From assembly GCA_022316685.1 (NCBI GenBank), contig JAKJHU010000023.1, positions 2,715,192-2,779,191 of the forward strand: a stretch of DNA of 64,000 bases. Reading direction: 5' to 3'. Shown in pieces: positions 25,121-37,650 of this stretch. Position numbers and translations under genes: made by a program. Every line of letters begins with the position of its first letter. Position 1 is the stretch's first letter. The notes below the pieces were generated by a model, which searched no databases, was not told the DNA's origin, and saw only the letters and a list, made by a program, of their open reading frames with translations. This DNA comes from Progne subis subis. Its lineage: Eukaryota > Chordata > Aves > Passeriformes > Hirundinidae.

Positions 25121-28100
25121 ATTCACTGAATTTAAGAGCTGCCCAGTAAAGGCTCTCTAATGTGATTTTCAGAGGCTTGTAACTCAATGAAACCTTAATG
25201 AATATCCTTGGATTGAAAGCAATATAAAGCCCCTCAGATTCAAAGTACCACTGCCAAAGTATTGTTAAAGGTTTTTAGAGGGAGGATGTAAAACTGGCAA
25301 AACATATTTTTCTTTCTCCCCATTTTCACTAATCCCTTCTTCTGAAATGATGTGATTTTTTTACAAGAAACTTCATTTGAAGTGATTAAAAGCCCAAGGA
25401 AAAGAAATAATATGCACATTTCCAGTGCAGAAGGTTAATGTTAACCTTTTTTTATTTCTTTGTTGAGTCATTTTGTGTCTTTCTGACATATCAATTATAT
25501 CACTGCAGATAGTTTTATGTCAGGCCATCTACTTTCAGGCTACAGAAATGCAGCCTTTAAGCTAGGTAGTATTTTATGCCTTTTTTTTAATATCTTTTTG
25601 CTCCAGTGAGACTAAGGATTTTTTTGCTGTTTTAGAAGTACTATTAATAATAATGTTTAAAATACTAAAAATGTCAGTGGCATTGAGTTGTGACAAAGAT
25701 TTGAAAGCAGCCTTTATGGAAGATTATGTGTGTCATTAAAAAAAAAAAAAAATCACAAGATGCTGTCTTAAGTTGCCACTGTAATTTTCAACATGGTTTG
25801 AGTAAAGCTGAATGTTGTACCCTTGTACAGAAAACTGTGAGCGGTATGGAAGTGATGTAATGGTATGTTTGCTGTAGAGGAGGGCACTTTCTAATTAAAA
25901 TGGCTCAAATCCTGTTATATACTGTGTGTGCAAAATCTTCTATAAAGTCCTTCCTAATTTGGATTCACCTAGCAAAACACAGGCAGAAGGTGTTATTTCA
26001 AGATGCTTATCCTGTGGCTCATCTAAGCTGTTCAATTCTTGTGCTTGCTGTTAGTTTATAAAACACTGATACTGCAATGAACTTTAGAAATATACCCCTT
26101 GGTTACAGAATAATATTCAAATATAGTAGGAACTACAATTCTTGACCAGAGCTTACAATTTCAGGTTTTATTAGTATTCATTTTTTATTTCTTTTTTACC
26201 TGGAAAGATCAACATCCATTTCCTGTATGTGGAAATTAATTCCTTAGGGTGTGAAATTTTGGGAGGAGCTTCAAGTATGGAGGTTGAAGACTCCGTTAGT
26301 TCTTCTCTTCCATTTTCTCAGGTGTTCAAAGTTTTTTCTCTACCACAGTTCAGTTTGTTTCAAACCAAAATTAATTAGCATTAATCAATCCAGAAATATA
26401 ATCCTAAGGTTGCATCTGTAGGTAGCATAATAATTTTGTTGGATGTTTTCACTTTCATTGCTCTGATTTCTCATAGTATCCTCAAGTGTTTTGTGTCCTT
26501 TCCTTTCAGTACCCTCATTTATGACTCTTTCATCTGTAAAAACAATCACTTCTGTCCTAATTAATTAGCTGACACATAGCTGATAATAGAGTGCTGTTTC
26601 AGTGTAGTGATTTTTGGAGTATTCAGAAGAAATAGAAGATTGTGTGCTTCCATGAAATGGCTTTGTGCTTTTTGTATATCCAAGCGTTACAGTTCCTTAT
26701 CTCAAAACATCACATTTCACATCCTGAGTTGATTTTGTCTGTACTTTTGCCAGCCAGAAAACTAAGATAACTGAGTTTGGGTTGCACTTCGGTTGTCATA
26801 GCTACCTGCAATATATCCCTGAATCTGCCTAGGTTTACCTCTAATGAGGAAGGGGTTACATTTTTCTCATAAAGCCTCCATAACTTTATTCAGCTGTGAA
26901 TGACCTGCGAAATGCTGTCAGACTGGTATGGGGTGTTTCAGAAATCCAGTGAGCTTCCTCTTTTAAAAAGTCAGGATCTGATCCTTTTTTCTTCACCAGG
27001 GAATAGGAGGTCAGCTCCCATCAAATAAAGTTTCAGAAAGACAGAGGCAAATCCAATTTTGTGATCACCACTTTTCTGTCTCAACACTGTGCCCCACATT
27101 GTTCATCTGTGCTCAGTAGTTCCCACAACTGATGGGATAAGCCTGTGATGTTTTACAGTGCCAGGTCATGATGATTATTTCAGCTTTGCCAATGACACTC
27201 TATATAATTTTTTTTCAAAGTATTTTAACCATCTTGTGCATGAATTTTCATGTGTTCAAGTGAGTATCCACTTGTGGATCAGAACTACATTTATAAAACT
27301 TAACTGAATTATAATGGCGTTGTGTTGAGTTGGTGTAAGTTTTAGTTTTACTGATAATTTTTAATTTTAGTTTAATGTGGTTCTGATAGTTACATAGTTC
27401 AAAGGTCTGTCCTTTGAGAAGGGGGCTAGGAAAAAAACCTCTACTTCATGTAAATTTGTGTTAATAAGTATTTATCCTTATATAGGCCAAGGCCCGTGAA
27501 TCAGATAAAGAGTGTCTTTGTGATGTGAGCTCCATTACAGTGCTGGACACAAACTAGGATCTTGTATTATTCAGGGTGTTCATTGAAAGCATGGTTATGA
27601 TTGATGTTGTAAAATCTTCTTCTGTTAGTCTGTGAACTGTTGCAGAAAACAAATCACAGACAGTTTAAGATAACATTTACATGCTGTTTTGGGCGCTCAG
27701 TGCTAACACTGTGATGTGAGAGCTACCATTGCAGGCTTTACACTGGTCTGTTGGAACTTAAGCCCCCATGGACTCTTGGCTTTGTCTGCTCTGCCATCCC
27801 CCTCAGCTGGGCTGACTGCTATCCCTGAGGCTGCTCAGCTCAGATATCCTTGGGTGACCCAGGAGCAACATTCGTGCCTTTTTCTGCCTGTCCAACACCT
27901 TTACAGTACAATTTATCGAAGAACACCCTAGAAAAGATGTAAAAGTTGAAAGAATAAAAGCCTGATTTCCTGTCTTTAGGAAGCTAATTGATTCTTAATT
28001 CTTTAGACAGGAGATACCACTTGTTCCTGATCCTTCTAGCACTTTGGAGGGATAGTCCCAAAAATGTGTATTCACAGTTGTACACAAAGTAGATTTCTTG

Positions 28101-29414
28101 AGCTCTCGTGTTATATTAATTACATGATCAGTATATTCACACAGCTTAGAGATACTGTATTTCACTGTCTTGCTCATATTCAGATAGGCTCTAACTTGCC
28201 AGAGATTTTTAATTTTTTTTTTTTTTTTTCCTGAATGAGAATATAACTAACAGATGTTTGTTTTTGGCTCCATTTCTACATTCTTTGAAAGCTGGAGAAT
28301 TAAATTGCTGACATTCAGACAACACTAATTCACATATCCAGGGAGCCTAATTTGCCATCCCTGAGATTCTGATTCCTGGTGTTCATGGATTTAAAAACCA
28401 TTTCAATGGCACAATACAAGAATAGGCTAGGGAGTTTCAATAGTATGCTCCTGCTAAACATAATCACATTTTAAAAACATCTGTGTCATTACTGGTGTGA
28501 TTCATCTCTAAGCTGTATACAGCTGTGTTTGCAGTTTCAATTAACAGTCCTCTAATTTCATATCCATCTCATGTTGCTAATTTAGTTAATTTATTCATAA
28601 TTAAGAGTATTCTATTTTCTACGAAGGTTTGTTGAGCTTAGTGCATTATAAAAAATAATAAAAAACCCCTAAGGCCTAGGCATTTTGATTCTTACAATAG
28701 TCACAGTGGAACAAAAATGTCATTAATGTACCTAAAGGGGAAGACATGATATAAGGGACATTTTTTCTTTTTAGTGTGGAATGAGAAGTCTTTGGAAGGT
28801 ATCGGCTTTGTGTTTGAAGCCCAGGACAGTATGAATGTGCTCTTTTTCCTCTTTTTTGCCCTTCTCCCTTTTGTCCAAAATCTAATGTAATTCTTTGATT
28901 TAAATTAATACAGTTGGTTTTAATATGTAAAATATGATACCTCTAAAATGGGTGTTACAAGAGGAGGTATGTGGCAGATGTTAATTATCCTACTTCATGC
29001 AGTTTTGTTCTCTAACATTTATATTTTAGATTACAAGGTATTTGAACGGACCTGTGTGATTAAGAACTGTGAGATAACTTTAAAAAATTAAGCTTGAGAA
29101 ATACTCCAGTGAAAGATAAGGACTGTCTCAGTATTTATCAAAAGAATTTTTCACATTTTTAGAAATGTTTTTTGGATATCAGTACAAGAATATTGTGTGA
29201 AAAATGGGTTAGAAATGCTAGAAACAAATCTTCTCCAGTTGTCCACAGTCTAATGATGTTCTACAATTTTTCCAGGATTGATTACAACTCTCCAATTCTG
29301 TGTAAATGCAGAGGTACTGCCTTCTCTGTTATCTTCACAAGCCCTTGTAATGGTTTTAATTTAATAAAACTGGGCAGAAATACCAATTAATACAGGGGTT
29401 TTAGTATTAATTTT
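25121..29414. other. Unique AT-rich intronic sequence
   Basis: No exon, RNA gene or repeat family is recognised. There is a poly-A run at 25738-25752 and a T-run at 28208-28229. Confidence 0.5.
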
Positions 29415-30820
29415 TGTGGGAGGGAGAGATTAGGAGAAAAACAAACAAAGCAGGCTTAAGCTTAAAAAATGAACAAAAATAGTTTTATTAACATATATTA
29501 AAATAATGAGGAGGAAAGAAAAAAATGAGAAAAGGAAAACTTAAACAGAATGATACTTTAAAACACGCTTCTTTCCTCTTACAAACTATTAACTTTCTTA
29601 TTGAACAACATAGAAAGACACAACTTAGGATTTTCAGTCAGTTTCACTATTTAGACATAACCACTCATTACTTTAGGAGAAGAGTCTTTCTAAGATCTTT
29701 TTATGAAGATGTTTGCCACAAGACAAAATAATCCAGTGCTCCTAATGTCACACATCTGCTGCCGCCCGGACTTTTTGCAGACTGTGATGTTCTGTCAGCA
29801 GAGCTTCTCGGTGTATCTGGGGTGCTATTTACAAATACTTCTTCTAGTCTAAAATCTTCTTTGTCTCAAAGGCTGAAACCTCTTTTTTAACCCAAGAGCG
29901 GGGGCTTCAAAGTTCCTAAATAATTCTCTATTACATCGGTCCTTAATTTTGATTAGAATAGCTTTCTACCCAAATAATACTAAGATGCTGCAAAGAACAG
30001 TTCATTTCTTCATAATTTACCTTAGAAAAGTCTGGTTAAAAATGTCCACTTCTTCAATCCTAGTCCAATATTATTAGTTCTTTCACTTCTAATCAAACTG
30101 ACTTCATGTAGTGTCTATTTGTATGTAGTTTCTGGTTTTCTTTCTTCTTTCTTTCAAGAAAGAATTGTGCTTTAAAAGTTCCATGTTACTAGAAAAAGGA
30201 TTAAATCTGTTGGGGCTTGCAAAAACTACGCGAGGCTGAAGGGGCTGAAGAAAATACAAAGCTGTGCTGATAGAAGAAGCTGGTAGATGTCCTATTTCCC
30301 ACCCCTCGGTCTCATCTAAGGTGGCCCAGCTCAGAGCTGTTATGGAGCTGCAGGATTTCTTTTCCTGCTGCCAGCGGTGATTAAGCTGGGCAATGGTTTG
30401 GCCCTTTTTGCCATGGTCTGAGCACATGGCCCTGCAGGTGCAGCTGATTTCTTCCCTGCCAGCAAGCAGGGGAAAGGGCTCAGCCGGCCCAGGCTCTCTC
30501 TGTGAGGGCAGTGGCCCTCAGAGCCCCAGCCAGGCCCGGCCCGGCCGCCCAGAGGGGCAGCAAGGCCCGACCCAGGGCCGCCCATGATGTTACCTCATGG
30601 CTGATTTCCAAAGCGAGAGCGCAACAGATCTCCCGCAGTTAGTGTTTAAATGTCCCCTCCAAAGTGGCATCGACATTTCCTATTGGTTAACTTGGCTGCC
30701 AATATCCTGGCCAGCTTTTTGATAGGTCCTTGTTCTCCTTCCCAAACCACTCCATGGTTAGGGCAGGGAAAAAATAGCTCACATTTTCCTATAACTAAAA
30801 AACAAAATTGTGCCAACCCA
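29415..30820 (-). mobile_element. Large ERV LTR, CpG-rich, antisense
   Basis: About 1.4 kb closely follows, on the minus strand, a long passerine LTR that I recall (LTR5-like). Readable blocks include 'ttcagtcagtttcactattt', 'ctgctgccgcccggactttt', 'tggggtgctatttacaaata', 'gctgtgctgatagaagaagc', 'aagcgagagcgcaacagatc' and 'tcctggccagctttttgata'. The ends are TGTGGGAGG at 29415 and GTGCCAACCCA at 30820, which give TG/CA tips, but no target duplication is evident, so both limits are approximate. On the minus strand an AATAAA lies at 29484-29489 near the 3' end, and a CCAAT box at 30682-30686 precedes the CpG-rich segment 30460-30650. The element is therefore oriented against dystrophin. No internal retroviral genes adjoin it, so it is probably a solo LTR. 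Open frames on both strands inside it are not genes. Confidence 0.68.
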
Positions 30821-33800
30821 TGATCGCCCTACAGGGAGGCTTATTCCAGGAAGTGTCTACAATATTAAAGTGTGTATAAATGACTCTCATTTTAAAAAAA
30901 AAAACAAAACCCACACCAAAACGGAAAAGTAAAATAGTAATCCTCTTTAGCTTGAAGGGTATTTTGATATTTGCATGTTAGTGACAAGGTGAGCAGAGCA
31001 CTGAAAGTTCAGCAGCCCTTTCTGGAAAAAGAAAAAAGGAAGAAATACAGGACAGTCCTCTTCCTTCAAAGAAAGTAAATAGCTGTTTGAGGTATTAGTG
31101 TGAATATTGCTATAATTTGAAGTAAACAGAAGGAAGTTGTATGTAAAACACTGAAATGATGTGATCAATATGTCTCAAGCAGAGCTGCAGGTTTTTAATG
31201 ACAGCTGCTGAATCCTTTATATCTGAAAATCACAGTTGTCTGCTGCATTTTCCTTTAATCTTCCCCTGCCTACAATCTCCTTGATGCTCTTTTTAGTTTC
31301 TCTCATTACTCTTTTTCTCCTTGAAGCTTCCTTTCTTCCTCTTCATATAAGTTTCTCCTTGTCTCTCATACCATCTACAATCATACCACTATTTATTAAG
31401 AAAAGGCTAGGAATAAAATCATTAAACAAATAAATAGAGAACGCAGCTAGGAAATTTATAATCTGAAATTAGAAGAAATTAGGGGGATAGAGAGAGAAAA
31501 AACGCAGTGTAAGGTGAGGCAGGCTTTTAGTCCTGGTAGTTGTACGAATCACAACCTTTTCTGTTCCCAAGAAACCTCTTAATATCAGAGTTAGTGAGAG
31601 ATGCAGCCATGGTCTAAGCAGACCCGTAAAGCTCTTCAAAGCAAGAGTCTCATAAATTTATTTTCTTCTACTTGTCAACTGTTAATGCTAAAATGCAATA
31701 TTCTGAAGACAATAGAAGTTTGAATCATTTCAACCTTTTAGATGCACACCCTGTGTATTTAGCAAATAGAAACACAGTTTTTTGCTGTACAAATTCTAGC
31801 CTGCCCCACCTTTTTCTGATTAAAATGGTGATTAGGGTTAAAGGATATTATAGCAATTTGCCAGGGTCCTGTTCTAATGCAAGCTCAAGGTAAGAGGGTG
31901 ATTCAAGTACCTGCAGAAAGATAGATTATCACTGATTGCTCAATTTCCAAGCTTCTGTGGATTTTTATGCTTGGTTGTTTGTGTAGATTCTCCAGATTTT
32001 ACTTTGAAAGAAGGGAAACACAATCATTTTTGATACACAAAAAAAAGGTTAATGATTTTTTTTTCCCTCTAAGGAGAGATGGGTCTTCAAAAGGGAGTGC
32101 GTAGGTCTTTTAAATTTTTTTATTAATATCATACTCCAGATGTTTGTTGGTTTTTCTTTTTCCTTTTTCTTACTCTACATAAAATGATAGGGCACTTGGA
32201 AAATAGATCTGCATTTAACTGAGCAATAAAAAAAACCAACCTGGGTCTGAGGGGGAAAAAAAGAAAAAAAGTCAGAAAGAAAAGGGGATCATTCAGGATA
32301 CCAGAAGACCTGAGACTTTCCAGTTATGAAAAAGCAATTTTTCCCTTTGAGAGGATACCCACATCTGCTCCTGGATATAAGTGCAGTAAGTGCTGTGTGC
32401 CTTACCTATGCTGGTCCTGCTTACTTCAATTGAAGGCGCATATAAAGTCAGCAGGATTTATCTCCCTGGTTCCTGGTCATGTCAATCTGTTACCCTCCAC
32501 TTGTGGAAAATCTTCAAAGGTTCTTGGCCTGTTACACTACGGGAAAAATTCTGTGTAGTTTTGAACAGCAAGATTTGTTTCTGAGGGGGTTTTATGTGCT
32601 GTCTTCCCACTCTGAGGACTGTACAAATCCCATTAAAGCAGCAGCCTCTCAAACTACTTCAGCGGGTTTTGGTTGTGGATTTTCTTTCTTTCTTTTTTGA
32701 GTATTCAGAAGCATAGGTGAACTTCTAGAATTTTAATTATATCTGTATCTGATGAGCTGCAGCAATGTAAAAGGAGTTTGGGTGAGATTTCATTTTAGAT
32801 AGCAGCTTAATTAACTGTATTTATAAAAACCACTGCAGGTTTAATTAAATTTCTCTACATTAATTTTGTTATTTAATTGAAATTTTTTTAGGGATAGTCT
32901 TTATGATTTATAACTCTTCCTGTATGGGAATCTTAAATAACAGATCATAATAATAACTAAAAATAGAACTCAAACTGTACTGAAGTTTTTGTTAGATTTC
33001 TACTGGCTTTTTGCAAATAGCAGAAAGTTTGGGGGTTTTTTTCCCTCCTTAATATTTCCCTCCTTAATATTTCTGGTTCATGGATTTTGTAATAGGATTG
33101 GGCATCTGAAAACTCAACCTGTAAGTGATGATTGAAGATTTATTTTTCTCTTCTCATGTGTGTTGGTGTTGGTTTGTTTTTATCCCATGCTACCATCTGC
33201 AAGATTTTCTGGCTTGGAGTGAGTTGTGATGTACAGGGAAAGTTGTCTAAGTTGTGAGACTGTGAAATTCTGCCCTGCCAGAGAAATAAGAAGTAGAGGA
33301 GCAGGTCCAGGAGTGGGAGCAGGCGTCAAAGACGCTTCAATCCTTGTGTAGCCTTCCGCAGGCACCTGCACATTTGCAGCACAGCCTGTGGCTTCTCTCC
33401 AGTTCCCCACTCTGCTGGGAGAGACAAAGAGAGGCTGGAACATTGCACATCCTTGAGAGAGGATGTGTGCAGGTATTTAAATAAAATCTCGAACTGTGCA
33501 TCTTCTCTCATGAGATGAAGTCATGAGCAAAGGTTAACCATTTCTTTTCACAGTAAGGCTGCAGTGACCTGATGCAGAAATAATAGGTTCTAATAAGCAT
33601 TACATGAAAATTAGAAATAATTTCAAACCCGTGTTCCATTTCTGAATGTTCACCAATGATCACCGTCCTTCAGTGACAGCACTCTGAACTTCAAATAGAA
33701 TCTCCTTTCCTCAACTTGAAACTATTTCCACTGCCCTACATTTCCTTCAAAATTCAAAAATTAATTTCACTGATACTTTGCCAAAGAAACTTTTCCTTCC

Positions 33801-34559
33801 CAACACTTATTGCATGCATCAGTTGCATAAATGGTAAATTTATGCCCTTCTAGCACAGCTGGATATTTTTATTGATTTTTCTCATCTGATTAATTAGAGT
33901 TCCTTTTTTTTGTTTTGTTTTGTTTTGTCATGCACTGTCTCTAATCTGTACAAAAAATAGAAGAAGACTTCATGTCCTTCTTCTGTCATATTTGTCAGGT
34001 TACATATTTGAGATAGAGCATACAATCTTGCTTGTTTTCTTTGAGGTACCTTTCTTTATGACTTTATTTCATCCTGCTTTGTTGTGGTACAACAAGTTGC
34101 TTGAAGTGAAGTTTGATTTGTATGTATTCTTTAATTGTTCAGTGAAATGAGCAGTAAGAGTGTAAATTTCCATGAAGACGTAGACTAATACATAAATCAG
34201 TAAGTTGGGTAGGATGTTAGGCTTATGAATTCATGAGCCATTTTCCCCAGTATTAGGAAATGCTTCTAAATGAATCAAAATAACTTGTTCACAAGAGAGT
34301 CTGAAATAATGAACATCTTTATGATCTTAACCTACTTGTCCAACTTATAAGATGGTGGTGGAGCTTCTGGGACAGCTGCTGTAGTTGTAGTGTCTTTGAT
34401 AGCTGATGTAATGTCTGCAGACTGTTTGAGCCATAAAGTTACAAATCCAGAAACTGGTGATGATTATTCTCCTTCCTAAAATTTAATGCACTGATTTTGA
34501 AGAGCTGTTTGCTCTAACAAAGAGCTCACATTATAATATTTTGTATGGCCTGTTTGGTG

Positions 34560-34560
<1 letters not shown>
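30821..34560. other. Unique intronic sequence
   Basis: This is ordinary AT-rich intron with small A- or T-runs, such as a TTTTG repeat at 33911-33929 and a tandem copy of 'cctccttaatatttc' at 33044-33074. The part near 33180-33520 is more GC-balanced and has two opposite-strand open frames of 60-87 codons with no recognised family. Confidence 0.5.

Positions 34561-34563
<3 letters not shown>

Positions 34564-34613
<50 letters not shown>
34564..34613. repeat. (TG)25 microsatellite
   Basis: There is an uninterrupted TG dinucleotide repeat of 50 bp. Perfect repeats of this length are usually polymorphic. Confidence 0.98.
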
Positions 34614-34614
<1 letters not shown>

Positions 34615-34640
34615 ATTTATTTATTTATTTATTTATTTAT
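34615..34640. repeat. (ATTT)n microsatellite
   Basis: Six to seven ATTT units follow the TG array after a single C, forming a compound microsatellite. Confidence 0.95.
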
Positions 34641-35121
34641 AAAAAAGAATTATTGTCTTCTACAGTCACATTCAAAGGACTACATTTCTTCTATACCATT
34701 CCATCAAGAAGTTTATCATAACTAATTTCATAGTCATGCGTTATTAATTATTCTAATAAAGTCCATCTTGCAGCTCTCTTGGCAGTGTATTCTTTAATGG
34801 CCTTAATGGCCAGGTACATTTCAGCCACAGCACAGTTCTTGAGCACAGGAGATGCCCAGTTTAACATTTGTAGAACTTAAATGTTGACACACTGTCAAAC
34901 CTCAGGAAGGCCAGGATTCAAAAGAGACACCAAGCCTGTGGTTTATTTTATAGCTGTGAAGCACAGATGAAGTCAAAATACTTTGCCTTTCTACCAAGTA
35001 TGAAGCCAGTATTCAGTTACAATTTATTGTAATGTGTATTTTGCTTTGCCTTTAAAATAGTAAATAATATTCAAGTCTGATAACTCAATAATTGTGCTTT
35101 GGGTTTACACATTTGTGTAGT

Positions 35122-35177
35122 CAGTTCACAGTGTGGGAAATATGTTCACAGTATGACAGTTCACAGTGTGGGAAATA
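35122..35177. repeat. Short direct duplication, period 35 bp
   Basis: The 20-mer 'cagttcacagtgtgggaaat' plus the next base is present at 35122-35142 and again at 35157-35177. A partial 'gttcacagtatga' lies between the copies. This is a local tandem duplication with no coding content. Confidence 0.85.
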
Positions 35178-36778
35178 CAACTTTTAGAACATGACTTCCA
35201 CTGTTCCTAATATTCTCTATTTTTATGCTGGTAACAAAAGGAAACATGTAAATGGCTTATTCAATCTGCATTTATGATATAAATGGTAGAATTCCTAACG
35301 ACTGTGACTAGAACATTTTGAATATAAATACTTCAGCATACTATAATATGAATCTATTAGGGAAGAAATGTTAGCTGCCAACATAGGAGTAGGTGAATGG
35401 TTTCCCAATTAATGAGAAAATCCCACTTCTATTGTTAAACAAGACCTTGGAAAGTGACAGAAAACTGGCAGGCAAAATGGTTTTGGTGATGTAGGAGTCG
35501 AGATTAGTAATGCATTTTCTCAAGGGAACAAGGTTTGAACAAGTCCAAGGTTTTATTTAAAACTTCTAAGACCAGGGAGAAAAAGAGGACTGTACTAAAA
35601 TTGCATCTTTTATCAGCCTAACTCATCTTTGAAGGCACTCCTCACATTTCCAGTGTTATTGATTCTGTTTTGAACCATAATGCAGTCACAAATGAATGAT
35701 TATCACTCTGGATATACCTCATTTCTGTAACTTCTGTAACTTAATGGGTAGTCATGACTGTACTGTAAAAGTGCATATCAGTGCCACTGAACCTGTGCTG
35801 GATCAGAGACAAGAAAAAATGTTGGTCCTGGAGTGAATTAGTTCTCTAGAAGTGAATTTGTTTGTGCCTCCTTAACTCAGCATATTTAACTTTATGCAGT
35901 GAGATGTAAAAAAAAAAAAAAAAAAACACCACAAAAACTCCCTGCCAGTTTAAAAGTGTCCCATCTTTTATATTCCATCCATTACATTCCAGAAGTCCTC
36001 CAGAGGTCTTCAGGTAATTCAGATTTTTGCAAATTAGAAAATGGTTTGATTAGAATGTGGTGGAGTTTCTGATGGTCTTATTGAAGGAAAAACAGCTAAA
36101 CTTTAATTCTGTACTTTTTAGATATTATTCTGTGCTTAAGTAGACCATAATTTTTTGTAACGTTTTCAAAGTGTAGTCAGAATTTAAGTTCTGGAATTAT
36201 TTTGGAAGGAAAGAGGCTGTTGTATCTTTGTACTCCTCCCCATATGTTTATGCTCACATGTCAAAACAGATTTTCTGAAAACAAGGAAAACAAAAATATG
36301 CTTGAGAGCTGACAAGCAGGTATGTAATTTGTTCTTGCAGCACTAGGCTATCACAACAGACACACAGATGGTTGTCTGGAGAAAAAAAAAAAAGTCCTGT
36401 GAAATGAATTTAAATCCAACTACCTCTGTATAGACTTGGAAGGATTTACCAGTTTCATGGAAAGTATTGCAGATTAACTCAAACACAAACAGAAAAAACA
36501 ACAACAAAAACAAACAAATAAAAAAATATATATCCATGATTTTTATTTTGAATCAATACAGACACAAGACCAATTTTTCTGTTTGAAAAGAAAAGTGAAC
36601 TGGAGTGGGCAGAAAAGTAAATTTTTAAGAGGCCTAACCTGTAAATTGCTTTCATATTAGGGAATCCAATACCTTTTTTTTTTTTTTCAGCTTTACTTTT
36701 GGCCACTCTTTTTAAAGAATAGGAGGAACAACCTTGCTGTGAGGCAGTGCAGGCAGTGCATTTTTGGAATGTGCAGGC
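35178..36778. other. Unique intronic sequence with A-rich runs
   Basis: No exon or repeat family is recognised. There is a poly-A run at 35908-35926 and a CAA/AAC-rich tract at 36480-36530. Confidence 0.5.
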
Positions 36779-36945
36779 TACAGAATCATGGAATGGAATG
36801 GTTTGATTTGGAAGATGTCCTTAGAAAATCATCTCCTCCAGACCCTGTGCAGTGAGCAGGGACATCTTCCACTAGATCCAGCTGCTCAGAGCCCTGACCA
36901 ACCTGACCTTGAATGTTTCCAGGGACTGGGGGGGGATGGCTGCTA
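36779..36945 (-). mobile_element. CR1 LINE 3' end (antisense)
   Basis: The start 'acagaatcatggaatgg' is the reverse complement of the CR1 terminus. It is followed by 'gaagatgtccttagaaaatc', 'gtgcagtgagcagggacatc' then 'ttccactagatcc', and 'accttgaatgtttccaggga', all in antisense CR1 order. The fragment is short and 5'-truncated, which is normal for CR1. Confidence 0.92.
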
Positions 36946-37452
36946 GGTAAGAAAGGAATAAAACACAGAAAGCAGGACAAGATAAAAACAGAACTCTTAA
37001 ACTCTGAAGGATAGCTCTAACATGCAGAATGTGATAGTATGAAGGAAAAAACAGGAGCCCAAGCAGAACCTAGTAGGAAATTGGCAGTGGTGAGAAGGAG
37101 AAGCAAAATGGGAGGTGAGGGAACTTGCTGGTATTGGAAGCGGGAGTCACAGCAGAAAGGATTTACGTCTAAGTGTTATATGCATTGCTTTGCAAATTTG
37201 TCTTTCAAAAGAATCTGAACTATGAAGAAATGAGTACATTTTGCTCATATGAGCCTACAAAGTTGTGCTTTTCCTTTACCAAATTCTGCACTCCTGTGTT
37301 ACCCTGGTTTTTCTGAGTTTTTTAAAGCCTTTTGAATTTTCATAAAAATGGAGTCAGATCTTTTAGTTACTGTAGAATATTAGAAGCAGTTCTACCTTTT
37401 TCCCACATATGTAACATAAACAAATCCTTTGTTTTTCATTCTTTGTCCTTTG
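36946..37452. other. Unique intronic sequence
   Basis: No exon, RNA gene or repeat family is recognised in this 500-bp stretch. Confidence 0.5.
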
Positions 37453-37650
37453 TTTGCATATTTCTAACCTGAAAACAATTGTAACTGACAACTGGTCTGG
37501 CCACTGAGGCTGAAGAGTGGAAACCCCAAAAAGCCAATCTTTGGCCAGACCCACAAATGTATAAAAAGTAAGAAATAAACAAAGAGGCTCTCTCGGAGGA
37601 ACCCTCTGCCCTGCAAAATCTCTTGTCTCTCGTGTGATTGCTTTGCATAT
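37453..37650 (+). mobile_element. Unclassified insert with 9-bp direct repeats
   Basis: The 9-mer TTTGCATAT occurs at 37453-37461 and 37642-37650, bracketing 180 bp of distinct composition. The interior has a TATA-like 'tataaaaag' at 37561-37569, a polyadenylation signal AATAAA at 37575-37580 and a perfect 10-bp inverted repeat (GGTCTGGCCA at 37494-37503, TGGCCAGACC at 37542-37551). The TATA/AATAAA order looks like the U3-R part of an LTR, but the ends are not TG/CA and a 9-bp duplication is too long for a retroviral integrase. It may instead be a truncated LTR whose flanking repeats match by chance. Confidence 0.35.

Noticed and set aside
30104..30587. Overlapping 60-107-codon frames, some proline/glycine-rich
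   Set aside because: They lie inside the CpG-rich LTR, and their composition reflects the repeat and not a gene.
34561..34640. CRISPR-like or satellite array
   Set aside because: It is a simple TG/ATTT microsatellite without spacers. The genome is vertebrate.
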